A stretch of 64,000 bases of DNA, taken from Lysinibacter sp. HNR. Lineage in GTDB: Bacteria > Actinomycetota > Actinomycetes > Actinomycetales > Microbacteriaceae. Positions 52,309-60,797 of the stretch are shown in pieces (the stretch's first letter is position 1; every line of letters starts with the position of its first letter). Under the pieces are notes generated by a model, which did no database searches, was not told where the DNA came from, and saw only the letters and a program-made list of their open reading frames with translations. The position numbers and the translations under genes were made by a program. The stretch covers positions 2,356,001-2,420,000 of the forward strand of contig NZ_CP121684.1 in assembly GCF_029760935.1 (NCBI RefSeq), given 5' to 3'.

Positions 52309-53529
52309 ATGAAGGTGCAACCGCGTCGACTCTCCTGGGTGTGGGTGGTCATCATATCCACGCTCTCCATCGCGCTATTTGTGGTGAGTTCGACACTCGG
52401 AACCACTATTTACAGTATCCCGATCGTATTCAGCCTCGGACTCTCAGCACTGCAGGCGTGCGGCCTCATGTTTGTTTACCGCTTCCCCCGCGGGGGTAAC
52501 AGCGCCGGAGCCGTTGCTGCAATTACGCTGATGATTGTTGGCAACGCAGCCGCCGACAAAGCTCCCTGGCCGATCGCCGTCACAACACTCATCGCAATGA
52601 TCGCCATGCTCGGGATATCCGCCACGGGTGGAGACTGGCTCCCCGCGGTAGTAGCAGGAGCGGTTGTCGCTAGTGGGGCGGCGATCATGGCCACGACCGT
52701 CGCTGCGGACCTGCCGCCCGGGCCAATCATCGCAAACATTACGGTTTACCTCTCCCTCGCCGCTGCCGCCGTCATCGGTGGAACGCTGCTGCACTCCGCG
52801 CTCCAAACCCGCAGGGAGCTACAGACAGCCCTCGAAGCGTCAGAAATCGCCCTCGCACGGCGCGAAGTGGTCGAAGAACGCACCCGCATCGCACGCGAAA
52901 TGCACGATGTTGTTGCGCACGGCATGTCGGTCATCCAGGTACAGGCGGCGAGCGCACGCTACCGGCACACCAGCATTCCCCCGGAGGTCGCGGAGGAGTT
53001 TGACGAACTCGCCGCCACCGCACGCACGGCCCTCAACGAGATGCGCGCGCTACTCGGTGTACTTCGTGCTGACGAGCAGGCACCTCAGGCACCGCAGCCC
53101 GGTCTCACCGAACTGCCCGATCTTGTGACGGGCGCGGGTGCAGCGTTGCGGGATGCCACACTCCTTGATCACCTACCCCAAAAAGTTCGGCAGCGCTTAG
53201 CCCCGGTCGTAGCGCTCACGGTATATCGCGTGGTACAGGAATCGCTGAGCAACGTAATACGCCACGCGCCCGGGTCAGCGGTCGAGGTGAAGCTCAGCTA
53301 CGAGATAAAACACAACACACACGGCGAAGGGGAACTACACGTGAGTGTGCACAACACCCCTCCCCCCACCATCCGCAGCCACGGTATCGATCCCAGCGGG
53401 CACGGAATCCGGGGCATGAAAGAGCGGGTCTCGGCCCTCGGCGGCACGCTCGACACTGCACCCACTGCAGATGGCGGTTTCACCGTACTTGCGACAATCC
53501 CCCTCACAGTGGAGGCCACCATACTATGA
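52309..53529 (+). CDS. NarL/DesK-type sensor histidine kinase
   Basis: A 406-residue kinase: five or six N-terminal membrane helices (residues about 10-175), a coiled helix with ASEIALARREVVEERTRIAREMHD carrying the phospho-accepting histidine (HisKA_3 group), and an ATPase domain with the N-box (SLSNVIRHA) and G-box (SGHGIRGMKERVSALGGTL). The signal is unknown, no periplasmic domain is present. Its stop overlaps the response regulator start by 4 bases. Confidence 0.9.
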   Translation: MKVQPRRLSWVWVVIISTLSIALFVVSSTLGTTIYSIPIVFSLGLSALQACGLMFVYRFPRGGNSAGAVAAITLMIVGNAAADKAPWPIAVTTLIAMIAMLGISATGGDWLPAVVAGAVVASGAAIMATTVAADLPPGPIIANITVYLSLAAAAVIGGTLLHSALQTRRELQTALEASEIALARREVVEERTRIAREMHDVVAHGMSVIQVQAASARYRHTSIPPEVAEEFDELAATARTALNEMRALLGVLRADEQAPQAPQPGLTELPDLVTGAGAALRDATLLDHLPQKVRQRLAPVVALTVYRVVQESLSNVIRHAPGSAVEVKLSYEIKHNTHGEGELHVSVHNTPPPTIRSHGIDPSGHGIRGMKERVSALGGTLDTAPTADGGFTVLATIPLTVEATIL

Positions 53530-54197
53530 CCATTTCAATTCTTATCGCAGATGATCAGGCCATGGTGAGGGCTGGATTTGCCGCAATCCTTGAGGCCCAA
53601 CCCGATTGTGGAGTGGTAGGGCAGGCAGAGAACGGTGCAATTGCGGTAGAACTATCACAAAAGCTTCGACCCGACATCGTGTTGATGGACGTCCGTATGC
53701 CCGAGATGAACGGGCTGGAGGCCACCAAAAAGCTGATGGAGCTGTCAGCACGCTACCAGTACCGACCCCGTGTGATTATCCTGACCACCTTCGACATCGA
53801 CGAGTATGTTTACGACGCTCTCGCTGCGGGGGCAAGCGGTTTTCTCCTCAAAGACGCTCCGCCCGCAGATCTGGTGCAGGCGGTGCGCGTGGTTGCCGCG
53901 GGTGACGCGCTGCTCGCCCCGAGTGTCACCAAGAGGTTGATCAATCGCTTTGCAGAACACCGCCCCCCGAGTGACCGTCACCTGCTTCGCCTCGCCGAAC
54001 TCACCGAGCGTGAGCGTGAGATCCTCGTGGATGTGGGAAAGGGACTCTCGAACGCGGAGATCGCCGACGAGCTTTTCATCGCCGAACAGACCGTAAAAAC
54101 ACACATCACCCGGATTTTCTCGAAGCTGCATCTCCGTGATCGAGTGCAGGCGGTGATCTTGGCCTACGATGCCGGACTGGTGAAACCGAAACAATAG
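53526..54197 (+). CDS. LuxR/NarL-type response regulator
   Basis: A 223-residue regulator: receiver domain with the phosphorylated aspartate in PDIVLMDVRMPEMNG and a conserved lysine in FLLKDAPPADLV, then a LuxR helix-turn-helix (LTEREREILVDVGKGLSNAEIADELFIAEQTV in part; ends KLHLRDRVQAVILAYDAG). Partner of the kinase by overlap (ATGA). The acyltransferase gene 125 bases downstream is a possible target. Confidence 0.92.
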   Translation: MTISILIADDQAMVRAGFAAILEAQPDCGVVGQAENGAIAVELSQKLRPDIVLMDVRMPEMNGLEATKKLMELSARYQYRPRVIILTTFDIDEYVYDALAAGASGFLLKDAPPADLVQAVRVVAAGDALLAPSVTKRLINRFAEHRPPSDRHLLRLAELTEREREILVDVGKGLSNAEIADELFIAEQTVKTHITRIFSKLHLRDRVQAVILAYDAGLVKPKQ

Positions 54198-54322
54198 GGT
54201 TTGGTTCTGTTGCCCCGCGCACAGGTAGCACCCCGGTAGGGGTCAGGTTGGCTCTCCAGTGTGACGCACTCGGATGACTCAGCGCGGGAAAGTTCTTCTA
54301 TGCTCAATGGAAGGACTCCCGC

Positions 54323-55678
54323 ATGACCCGCACCGCACCCGTCTCTTCTTCTGTTTCCAGAGACACACAGCCGCTCGGGAACCAAGCACGCCGCACGGTC
54401 GATGACACATCACCGGCTAGTGGGCGGGATCGGGCCGTCGATCTTGCTCGTGCGGCCTGCCTGCTTGCCGTGGTGGGTGTGCACGCTCTTATGGTTGGAG
54501 TGAGTATTCCCGATGGCACTGCGGTACTGGAGAATGCGCTGGAGTCGTGGTCGGGATTCACAGTGTTCTCGTGGTTCGCCCAAATGATGCCCCTCTTTTT
54601 CGTCCTTGGTGGTTTTGCCTCCGCCACCCACTATCGTCGTTTGCGGGCACGTGGCACCAGCCCGACCGACTATGTGGCGACACGACTCCGCAGGCTGTTG
54701 CCCGTCCCCCTGGCTGCAGCGGGAGTCACCGTAACGATACTCTGTGGTCTTGCCCTCTCGGGCGCGGACAGTCAGGTCGTTGCGACAGCGGGGTGGCGCA
54801 TCAGCCAGCCGCTCTGGTTTCTCGGTGTGTATATTCTCTGCTCCGCGTTGGTTCCCCTCATGCTCACGCTACACGAGCGGGCTCCGCGCCGAACCCTTGC
54901 CGTGCTGGCCTGCGGTGTTGTCTTTGTTGACCTGTTACGGTCGGTGACGGGGATCGACACAATCGGTTTTGTCAACCTCGTGTTTGTCTGGATTGCCGTT
55001 CAACAGCTCGGGTTCTGGCTGGCCGATGGCCGCACACCCGGTATCCGCACCGCAGTTTTTGCGGTGTGCGGAATGGTGGTCCTGATGGTTCTGGGAATCT
55101 CACCCGCTAACCTTTTTGATGCTCTCAACCCACCAACCGGAGCGCTCGCGCTTCTCGGGGTTGTACAGTTCACCGCCTTTGGGGCCCTGCGCGCCACACT
55201 CGCAAGCCGGGCAGAAATCCCGAGTGTGCTCCGCATCTCAGATGCCATCAACAACCGATCGCTGAGCGTCTATTCGTGGCATATGCCCGTTATCGTGTTG
55301 CTCGCTGGTCTGCTTCTTGTGGCGGAGCACACGCTACCGATCCCGCTCACAGCACAGTGGTGGATCACCCGTCCTGCGTGGCTTCTTGCCGTCGGGATCG
55401 CGGTCTCGGTGGTCGTCGCTGCCACCGGCCGACTTGAAAATCGGCCGCGAACCCATGAAAACATACGCCCGGCCGCACCAACAGCCCCCGCCATACCTTC
55501 AACTTGGCTCATCGGGTTCAGCGTGGTGTGCAGTGCCGGTGGAGTGTTATTGATCCTCGCGGCGACCGGATCCCTCTGGGCGTGGATAAGCGGTGCGGCA
55601 ATGCTCGCTTGCGGGTTACAGGCCACACAGAAGATGCAGATCACACGGCGCAACCCTGCGCCACTATACGGGATTTAA
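54323..55678 (+). CDS. Acyltransferase-3 family membrane protein
   Basis: A 451-residue protein with about ten to eleven membrane helices. The N-terminus shows the family pattern RDRAVDLARAACLLAVVGVHAL (catalytic-site histidine in GVHAL), FFVLGGFASATHYRRLRARG, and TRLRRLLPVP. Members move acyl groups to sugars or lipids across the membrane (OafA-like). The last 70 residues comprise two extra helices. Possibly controlled by the two-component system just upstream. AAGGAC precedes the ATG at modest strength. Confidence 0.85.
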   Translation: MTRTAPVSSSVSRDTQPLGNQARRTVDDTSPASGRDRAVDLARAACLLAVVGVHALMVGVSIPDGTAVLENALESWSGFTVFSWFAQMMPLFFVLGGFASATHYRRLRARGTSPTDYVATRLRRLLPVPLAAAGVTVTILCGLALSGADSQVVATAGWRISQPLWFLGVYILCSALVPLMLTLHERAPRRTLAVLACGVVFVDLLRSVTGIDTIGFVNLVFVWIAVQQLGFWLADGRTPGIRTAVFAVCGMVVLMVLGISPANLFDALNPPTGALALLGVVQFTAFGALRATLASRAEIPSVLRISDAINNRSLSVYSWHMPVIVLLAGLLLVAEHTLPIPLTAQWWITRPAWLLAVGIAVSVVVAATGRLENRPRTHENIRPAAPTAPAIPSTWLIGFSVVCSAGGVLLILAATGSLWAWISGAAMLACGLQATQKMQITRRNPAPLYGI

Positions 55679-56007
55679 CCGACCGGCTACAGATACATGA
55701 CCTTTACTCTGCAGTGCCCTGTCGTTCAGCGGCGGGGCGTTGCTCATGCGAACTCAGATCTAACCGATAAAACACTGGAAAAATACTGGAAAAGACCTCA
55801 AGAAACACCCTAAAAAAGCCCCGTTTTGCTCAATAAACCACAGAGAAAAACGCGGGACCGTTCCCGAGCTATAACAAACCACAGAATGTATTGCCCAATA
55901 GTACAAATATTATTTATTCCATTGCATTTCATAAAACAAGTGGATATTTTTTGTTGTAGGGGCAACTAATTATCATTTATCACAGATAAGGCAAAGAAGT
56001 ATTTCTT
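55679..56007. promoter_or_regulatory. AT-rich upstream region of the solute-binding protein gene
   Basis: No gene seen in 329 bases. Around 55.77-55.80 kb ACTGGAAAA occurs twice, 11 bases apart. Just before the gene, TTATCATTTATCACAGATAA forms TTATC/GATAA half-sites, reminiscent of metal-responsive (Fur/Zur-like) boxes but too degenerate to assign. Confidence 0.4.
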
Positions 56008-57201
56008 ATGAGAAAACGTCATGCAAAAACCCTGCCCATGATTGTGGGAATAGCACTATTAGGATTCGTACTAGCCGCATGCGCGCCCGCGGCAGATACC
56101 ACATCCACGCCAGAATCGGCATCCGTCTCATCGCTGGGACCGGTGACGCCAAACAGCACTCCGCTCGAAGAAGAAACCGCCGAATTCGAGGCGCTCTACC
56201 AGGACGCAATTGCCGAGGGCGGCCAACTCACGGTGTGGGCCGGTGGGGATCGCCCCAACCAGCAGGACGCCCTGGCCAAGCTCTTTTCGGATCGCTTCCC
56301 CGAGATCGACATCCACATGGCAGTTGACCTCTCGAAGCTCCACGGCGAAAAGATCAGCGAGCAGCTCGCTTCGGAAACACTCGTTCCCGACGTTGCGCAG
56401 CTGCAAACCTCTCACGATTTCGACCGTTGGAAAGAAGAGGGCGAACTTCTTGCGTTCAGGCCGGTGGGAGTTGCCCAGCAATTTCCCGGCTATGCGGACG
56501 AGGACGGGGCCTTCCTCAGCCTCCGGGTTAACTCTTTTGTTCCCCAATACGCCAAGGTGGGTGTTGAGACCGCTCCCAGCAGCTACCTCGACTTCCTCGA
56601 ACCCGAGTACGCGGATCACAAGCTTGTGCTCCCCTACCCGCACGACGATGATGCCGTACTCTACGTGTACACAAAGATTGTTGAAAAATATGGCGAAGAA
56701 TTTCTGCAGCGACTAGCGGATCAGAACCCCACCTTCCTCCGCGGAACCGCGGCAAACGACATGCTCGTTGGCAAAGAAGGATACCTTGCCACCCTCACCG
56801 GGCACATCAGACCCCTCGATCCGCAGTTCTCAGACTCCTACATCCCCGAGGAAGACCCGTTCCTCGCCTGGGTGCAGCGAACCGCCATCTTCAAGCAGGC
56901 CCAAAACCCCGCTGCCGCAAAGCTCTACCTCGCCTTCATCGCCAGCAAGGAGTACCAATCGGTGCTTCCCTCCTGGTCAACAAGAATGGATGTGCCCACC
57001 CCCGAGGGTCTGCGTCCACTGAGCGATTACCCTAACGCTGACCCCCTCGACTTTATCGAGTGGATGAGCGACAGGGAGGGCGTTGCCCAGGCGGAAGCCC
57101 TCATGGAGAGCTACTTTGGCCCTGTTGTTGGCGAGTCACCCCTCACGGATCCCTACCTGCTCGACGTGCTTGGCCTCGAGGCCCGACCGGGAACCGCCTA
57201 G
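56008..57201 (+). CDS. Extracellular solute-binding lipoprotein, iron-ABC type, without its transporter
   Basis: A 397-residue lipoprotein with signal peptide and lipobox (LLGFVLAACAP; Cys near 25). The body resembles Fe3+/polyamine/thiamine-type binding proteins (family 1/13; TVWAGGDRPNQQDALAKLF, DVAQLQTSHDFDRWKEEG, and YLAFIASKEYQSV). Substrate not clear. No permease or ATPase gene is adjacent; the gene is single, with an AT-rich promoter region upstream and a hairpin terminator behind. It may serve a transporter encoded elsewhere or act as a surface receptor. Confidence 0.85.
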   Translation: MRKRHAKTLPMIVGIALLGFVLAACAPAADTTSTPESASVSSLGPVTPNSTPLEEETAEFEALYQDAIAEGGQLTVWAGGDRPNQQDALAKLFSDRFPEIDIHMAVDLSKLHGEKISEQLASETLVPDVAQLQTSHDFDRWKEEGELLAFRPVGVAQQFPGYADEDGAFLSLRVNSFVPQYAKVGVETAPSSYLDFLEPEYADHKLVLPYPHDDDAVLYVYTKIVEKYGEEFLQRLADQNPTFLRGTAANDMLVGKEGYLATLTGHIRPLDPQFSDSYIPEEDPFLAWVQRTAIFKQAQNPAAAKLYLAFIASKEYQSVLPSWSTRMDVPTPEGLRPLSDYPNADPLDFIEWMSDREGVAQAEALMESYFGPVVGESPLTDPYLLDVLGLEARPGTA

Positions 57202-57216
57202 GTTATAGCGGCACAA

Positions 57217-57257
57217 CCAAGCCGCTCTCGCACATTGCCCCCCTGAGAGCGGCTTGG
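57217..57257 (+). terminator. Hairpin terminator after the solute-binding gene
   Basis: Perfect 13-base arms (CCAAGCCGCTCTC and its complement), 15-base loop, 15 bases after the stop. Confidence 0.85.
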
Positions 57258-57401
57258 GGGTGCCGCAGATATGCCCGGCAGGACATCAATAAACTGTCGA
57301 GGCACAACACACCACTCGAAGGGCCGCCCATAACCCACCACAATAAGGCGTTTTGCGAATCCCGACCATCCCACATTGAAAATACAGCCTGAGACGGTGT
57401 C

Positions 57402-58658
57402 TTAACCCACCCGAACCAATCGCTCAAGAAGCTCCACGGCAAGCGGCAGGCTCCTCTCGTCAATATCGAACTCCGGGTGGTGGTGTGGGGCGGAGTTTGC
57501 CCCGCCCACGAGCACAAAGGCGGCGGTACCACCGCGGCTCTGAACGTCGCGGGCAAAGAGCGAAAAGTCATCACTCGCATTGAGAACCCTGGTGCGCACA
57601 AAATCCTCAACGCCAAGAGCCCGTGCCGCGGCCTCCACCTCATCGATTGCCGACTCGTCGGGGGTGATTGAGGTGGCCATTCCGGCCTGCTCGATCACCA
57701 GGTCGCACTCCTGCATCTCCGCGGCGGCGGCGAGTATTACCCGCACGCGACGCAGCAGCTCGTCCAGGGTTTCACCCCGACCGGCTCGCAATTCAACGCC
57801 CAGCTCGGCACTGCTCGGGACCACGTTGAGCGCACTACCCGCCGCGAGGGTTCCCACGTTCACCCGGGTGAGGTCCCCGGCAAAACGCGGAAGCGCGTGC
57901 AGATTAAGCGCCGCGGTTGCCCCGGCCAGCAGCGCGTTGCGGCCCTGCTCGGGGGCTGAGCCGGCGTGAGCATCCCGACCGGTGAAACGGGCCATGAGCT
58001 TTGCCGTGGCCAACAAACCAACGGCGCTTCCGGCAACCTGCCCACTCGGCATGGAGTTGCCCAGGTGAAGCCCAAAGAATCGCTCCACACCCGTAAGCGG
58101 CGCGGCGGCGAGCATAGCCGCGGCACCGCGCACACCCTCCTCCGCCGGTTGAAACACCAGCGTGACGGTGCCCGTAAAATCGCGATCGGCAAGGCGGGCG
58201 GCGAGCGCAAGACCAACCGCCACGTTGCCGTCGTGCGCGCAGGCGTGCATCCGTCCGGGGTAGCGGCTGCGGAATCCCTCGCACGCGGGAGGGTGTGAGT
58301 CGCCCGTGGCCTCCTCCAGGGGAAGCGCATCCATATCGAAGCGAAACGCGGTGTGTGGTCCGGGGCGTTTACCCTCGAGTATTGCGATGAGGGCCGTGCC
58401 CTCGGCCCTGACCCGCGCCACCAGCTCGGGGTTTCGACCGGCCGCAATCGCCTCCGCCGCGGCCCGATCGAGCGCCGCCGCGTCCGGGGCACCTGCGACC
58501 GATTCGAGGTCTATCACCTCGGGGCCGCTGCGCACGGCCCAGCCGTGTGTGGCCAGGTGTTCGCGCACGAGCACACTCGTGCCGATCTCGAGAAACGCGA
58601 TCTCCGGATGCGCGTGCAACTCCCTGCGAAGGGCAATCACATCAACAATGCTGGTCAC
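57402..58658 (-). CDS. M20-family amidohydrolase, AbgA-like
   Basis: A 418-residue zinc or manganese amidohydrolase of the M20D group: FRFDMDALPLEEATGDSHPP, EGFRSRYPGRMHACAHDGN (metal-binding HACAHD), FQPAEEGVRGAAAML, and the C-terminal GGANSAPHHHPEFDID with a metal-binding histidine. The arrangement MHACAHDG after GFRS is close to p-aminobenzoyl-glutamate hydrolase subunit A and to indole-acetyl-amino-acid hydrolases. The usual HDGH is HDGN here. The GTG start immediately follows the stop of the alpha/beta hydrolase. Being last in the purine operon suggests hydrolysis of an amide conjugate related to it; substrate unknown. Confidence 0.85.
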   Translation of the reverse strand: MTSIVDVIALRRELHAHPEIAFLEIGTSVLVREHLATHGWAVRSGPEVIDLESVAGAPDAAALDRAAAEAIAAGRNPELVARVRAEGTALIAILEGKRPGPHTAFRFDMDALPLEEATGDSHPPACEGFRSRYPGRMHACAHDGNVAVGLALAARLADRDFTGTVTLVFQPAEEGVRGAAAMLAAAPLTGVERFFGLHLGNSMPSGQVAGSAVGLLATAKLMARFTGRDAHAGSAPEQGRNALLAGATAALNLHALPRFAGDLTRVNVGTLAAGSALNVVPSSAELGVELRAGRGETLDELLRRVRVILAAAAEMQECDLVIEQAGMATSITPDESAIDEVEAAARALGVEDFVRTRVLNASDDFSLFARDVQSRGGTAAFVLVGGANSAPHHHPEFDIDERSLPLAVELLERLVRVG

Positions 58659-59429
58659 TTAGAGTTCCCACCCCTCTACCGCCCGAACCAGTGCCCGGGC
58701 AAACTCGGGCGGACTCTCCAGCGCGCTGTAGTGCCCCACCCCGTTAATAACAGTCATGCCGCCGCCGGTTGCCTCCTGCAGGTCGGCACGATCCTGCGCG
58801 TTGCAGAGCAGGTCTTCCTCGCCCACGATCACGTGTCCGGGAACGTCGGCCCGGCGCACCGCCTCGCGGGTGTCTGTGCGGGTTGCCATCGCGCGCATCC
58901 CCCAGGCGAGGCCCTCGGGGTTCGATTGGGTGATAAGTTCGGCGGCCCGGGAAACCACGTCCGGACGCGTGTCACTGGTGGTTGTTCCGATGCAATTGGG
59001 TAGGTACTCGCGCAGCAGAAAGTCGATGCCCTCGGTCTCGATGCGGCGCGCGTTTGTCTCGCGACGCTCACGCTCTTCGGGGCCGTCGGGTGTGAGGCGG
59101 GTGTCACAAAACACAACGCCCCGGAGAAGCTCGGGCCGCCACCGGGCCACCTGACCCATCACATATCCGCCCAGCGAAAGGCCCACGAGCACCGCGGGGC
59201 CGTGCTCCTCGAGCCAGCCTATAACCTGCTCCACAAACGGGGTCAGCCGCGGTTCCCCGGCGGGCGCTTGTGTGCCGCCAAAGCCCTGGTAGCTGAACGC
59301 CTCGCTCTGCCAGTGATCGGGTAGTTCGGCTCTCACGCCGTCCCACATGGCGGCGTTGAGCGGGTAGGCGTGCAGAAATAGCACTCGTGTTGTGGTCGCC
59401 GGTGTCTCGGTTGCCGGTGTCGTGATCAT
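58659..59429 (-). CDS. Alpha/beta hydrolase
   Basis: A 256-residue cytosolic hydrolase of the 3-oxoadipate-enol-lactonase-like type: FLHAYPLNAAMWDGV, nucleophile elbow VGLSLGGYVMG, FCDTRLTPDGPEERE, IVGEEDLLC carrying the acid, and GVGHYSALESP with the histidine. The triad is complete. Its start overlaps the permease stop by 4 bases, placing it inside the operon. The substrate is not known; position between a purine permease and an amidohydrolase suggests an ester or lactone of a purine-related compound. Confidence 0.85.
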   Translation of the reverse strand: MITTPATETPATTTRVLFLHAYPLNAAMWDGVRAELPDHWQSEAFSYQGFGGTQAPAGEPRLTPFVEQVIGWLEEHGPAVLVGLSLGGYVMGQVARWRPELLRGVVFCDTRLTPDGPEERERRETNARRIETEGIDFLLREYLPNCIGTTTSDTRPDVVSRAAELITQSNPEGLAWGMRAMATRTDTREAVRRADVPGHVIVGEEDLLCNAQDRADLQEATGGGMTVINGVGHYSALESPPEFARALVRAVEGWEL

Positions 59430-60769
59430 CGCTGCACCAGCGCCCAGAAGAAGTATCCCAGCGGAATAAGCAGTATGTACATCCCGATGTGCACGTCACG
59501 CCAGCGACCGGCGGCAACCTTGATCAGCACAAAACCGACCAGACCGCTTGCGATACCCGTCCCAAAGTTGCCCCAGAAAACGGTGCAGGCCACCACGAGC
59601 ATCGCGGGGATACCCACCGTGACATCCGAGAAGTTTACCTCTTTGAGCTGCGCCACCAGCGAGAGGCCGATGAACATGAGAACCGGTGCGGTGGCCGCGC
59701 CCGGCACCATTCCCGCGATTGGCGTAAACAGCAGAAGCAGGGCAAAACCGAGACCGGCAAACACGCTCGACAGGCCGGTGCGGGCACCCGATTCGGCACC
59801 CGCGGCACCGGTCTCGACGTAGGCGTTCATCGAGGGAACACCCATCCAGGCCCCTCCGATAACGGCGCTCGAATCGGCGATAAAGGGGCGACGGGCGTTG
59901 ACGATATTGCCGTCTTTATCGGTGAGTCCCGTGAGCTTGGCCACGGCCAGGAAGGCTCCGGTCATCGAGAAGAACTCGGCAAAAAAGAGCGTCAGCACAA
60001 AGGGGAGGTACTGCGGTTGAAGCGAGCCCCACAGATCGATCTGGAAGGACACCTCGGTCGAGAGCGCGGGCAGGCTAAACCAGTTCTCGGGTAATTGGGT
60101 GACCCCAAGCGGAATCCCGGCAAGGGTGATTACGGCAATCGTGATGATAAACGCACCCTTAATCTTGCGGAAGGTAAGCGCCGTGATCAGCACCAGACCT
60201 GCCAGGGCCAGCAGACCTCCGGCTGAGTCAAGCGCGCCCACCGTGAGAGATTGACCGTTGGGCGCGGCCTGCACCAGGCCCGAGTTGCGGAACCCCAGCA
60301 GGGCGATAAACATACCGATACCGGCGGTGATCGCGATCTTGATGTCGTTGGGGATGATTCGGGTGAGCAGTTCGCGGATACCAAACAGGGTGAGCAGCAA
60401 AAAGATTATGCCCGACCAGAAGACCATGCCGAGGGCCGTTGGCCACGGAACCCCGCCGTCCCCCGTAAGGGTGATGGCGACGAGAGCGGCGCCACCCAGT
60501 CCCGGGGCAACCACAAACGGCATATTGCCGTAGATGCCCATCGCGATGGTGGCCACGGCAATCACGAGTATCACCGCGGTGGTGGCGGGTCCGGCGGGGA
60601 GACCCGCCTGCACCAGGAATCCGGGGATCACGGCAACGGCGTAGACCCCCGCAAGAAGCATCGTGACGCCGCCAATCAGCTCGGTGCGAACGTCACTGCC
60701 TCGCGCTCGGAGCTGAAAGACACGTTCGAGAAGACCGGCGGTGCCCTTCTCTTGCGTAGTACTGGACAT
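59426..60769 (-). CDS. NCS2/AzgA-like purine permease with altered signature
   Basis: A 447-residue transporter with about twelve to fourteen helices. AzgA-like parts are TELIGGVTMLLAGVYAVAVI, RIIPNDIKIAITAGIGMFIALLG (in part), GLTDKDGNIVNARRPFIADS and the end FVLIKVAAGRWRDVH. The AzgA signature NPF...APGMGLNA reads MPF...APGLGGAA here, and the segment normally DTxGT reads MTGAF; both lie in substrate-contact regions, so the substrate may differ from adenine/hypoxanthine. I choose the ATG at 60769 (GAAAGGAAA upstream); the frame is open to 60859. Between the adenine deaminase and the alpha/beta hydrolase genes. Confidence 0.85.
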   Translation of the reverse strand: MSSTTQEKGTAGLLERVFQLRARGSDVRTELIGGVTMLLAGVYAVAVIPGFLVQAGLPAGPATTAVILVIAVATIAMGIYGNMPFVVAPGLGGAALVAITLTGDGGVPWPTALGMVFWSGIIFLLLTLFGIRELLTRIIPNDIKIAITAGIGMFIALLGFRNSGLVQAAPNGQSLTVGALDSAGGLLALAGLVLITALTFRKIKGAFIITIAVITLAGIPLGVTQLPENWFSLPALSTEVSFQIDLWGSLQPQYLPFVLTLFFAEFFSMTGAFLAVAKLTGLTDKDGNIVNARRPFIADSSAVIGGAWMGVPSMNAYVETGAAGAESGARTGLSSVFAGLGFALLLLFTPIAGMVPGAATAPVLMFIGLSLVAQLKEVNFSDVTVGIPAMLVVACTVFWGNFGTGIASGLVGFVLIKVAAGRWRDVHIGMYILLIPLGYFFWALVQR

Positions 60770-60797
60770 GATTTCCTTTCTATAAGATGTTGTTGAA

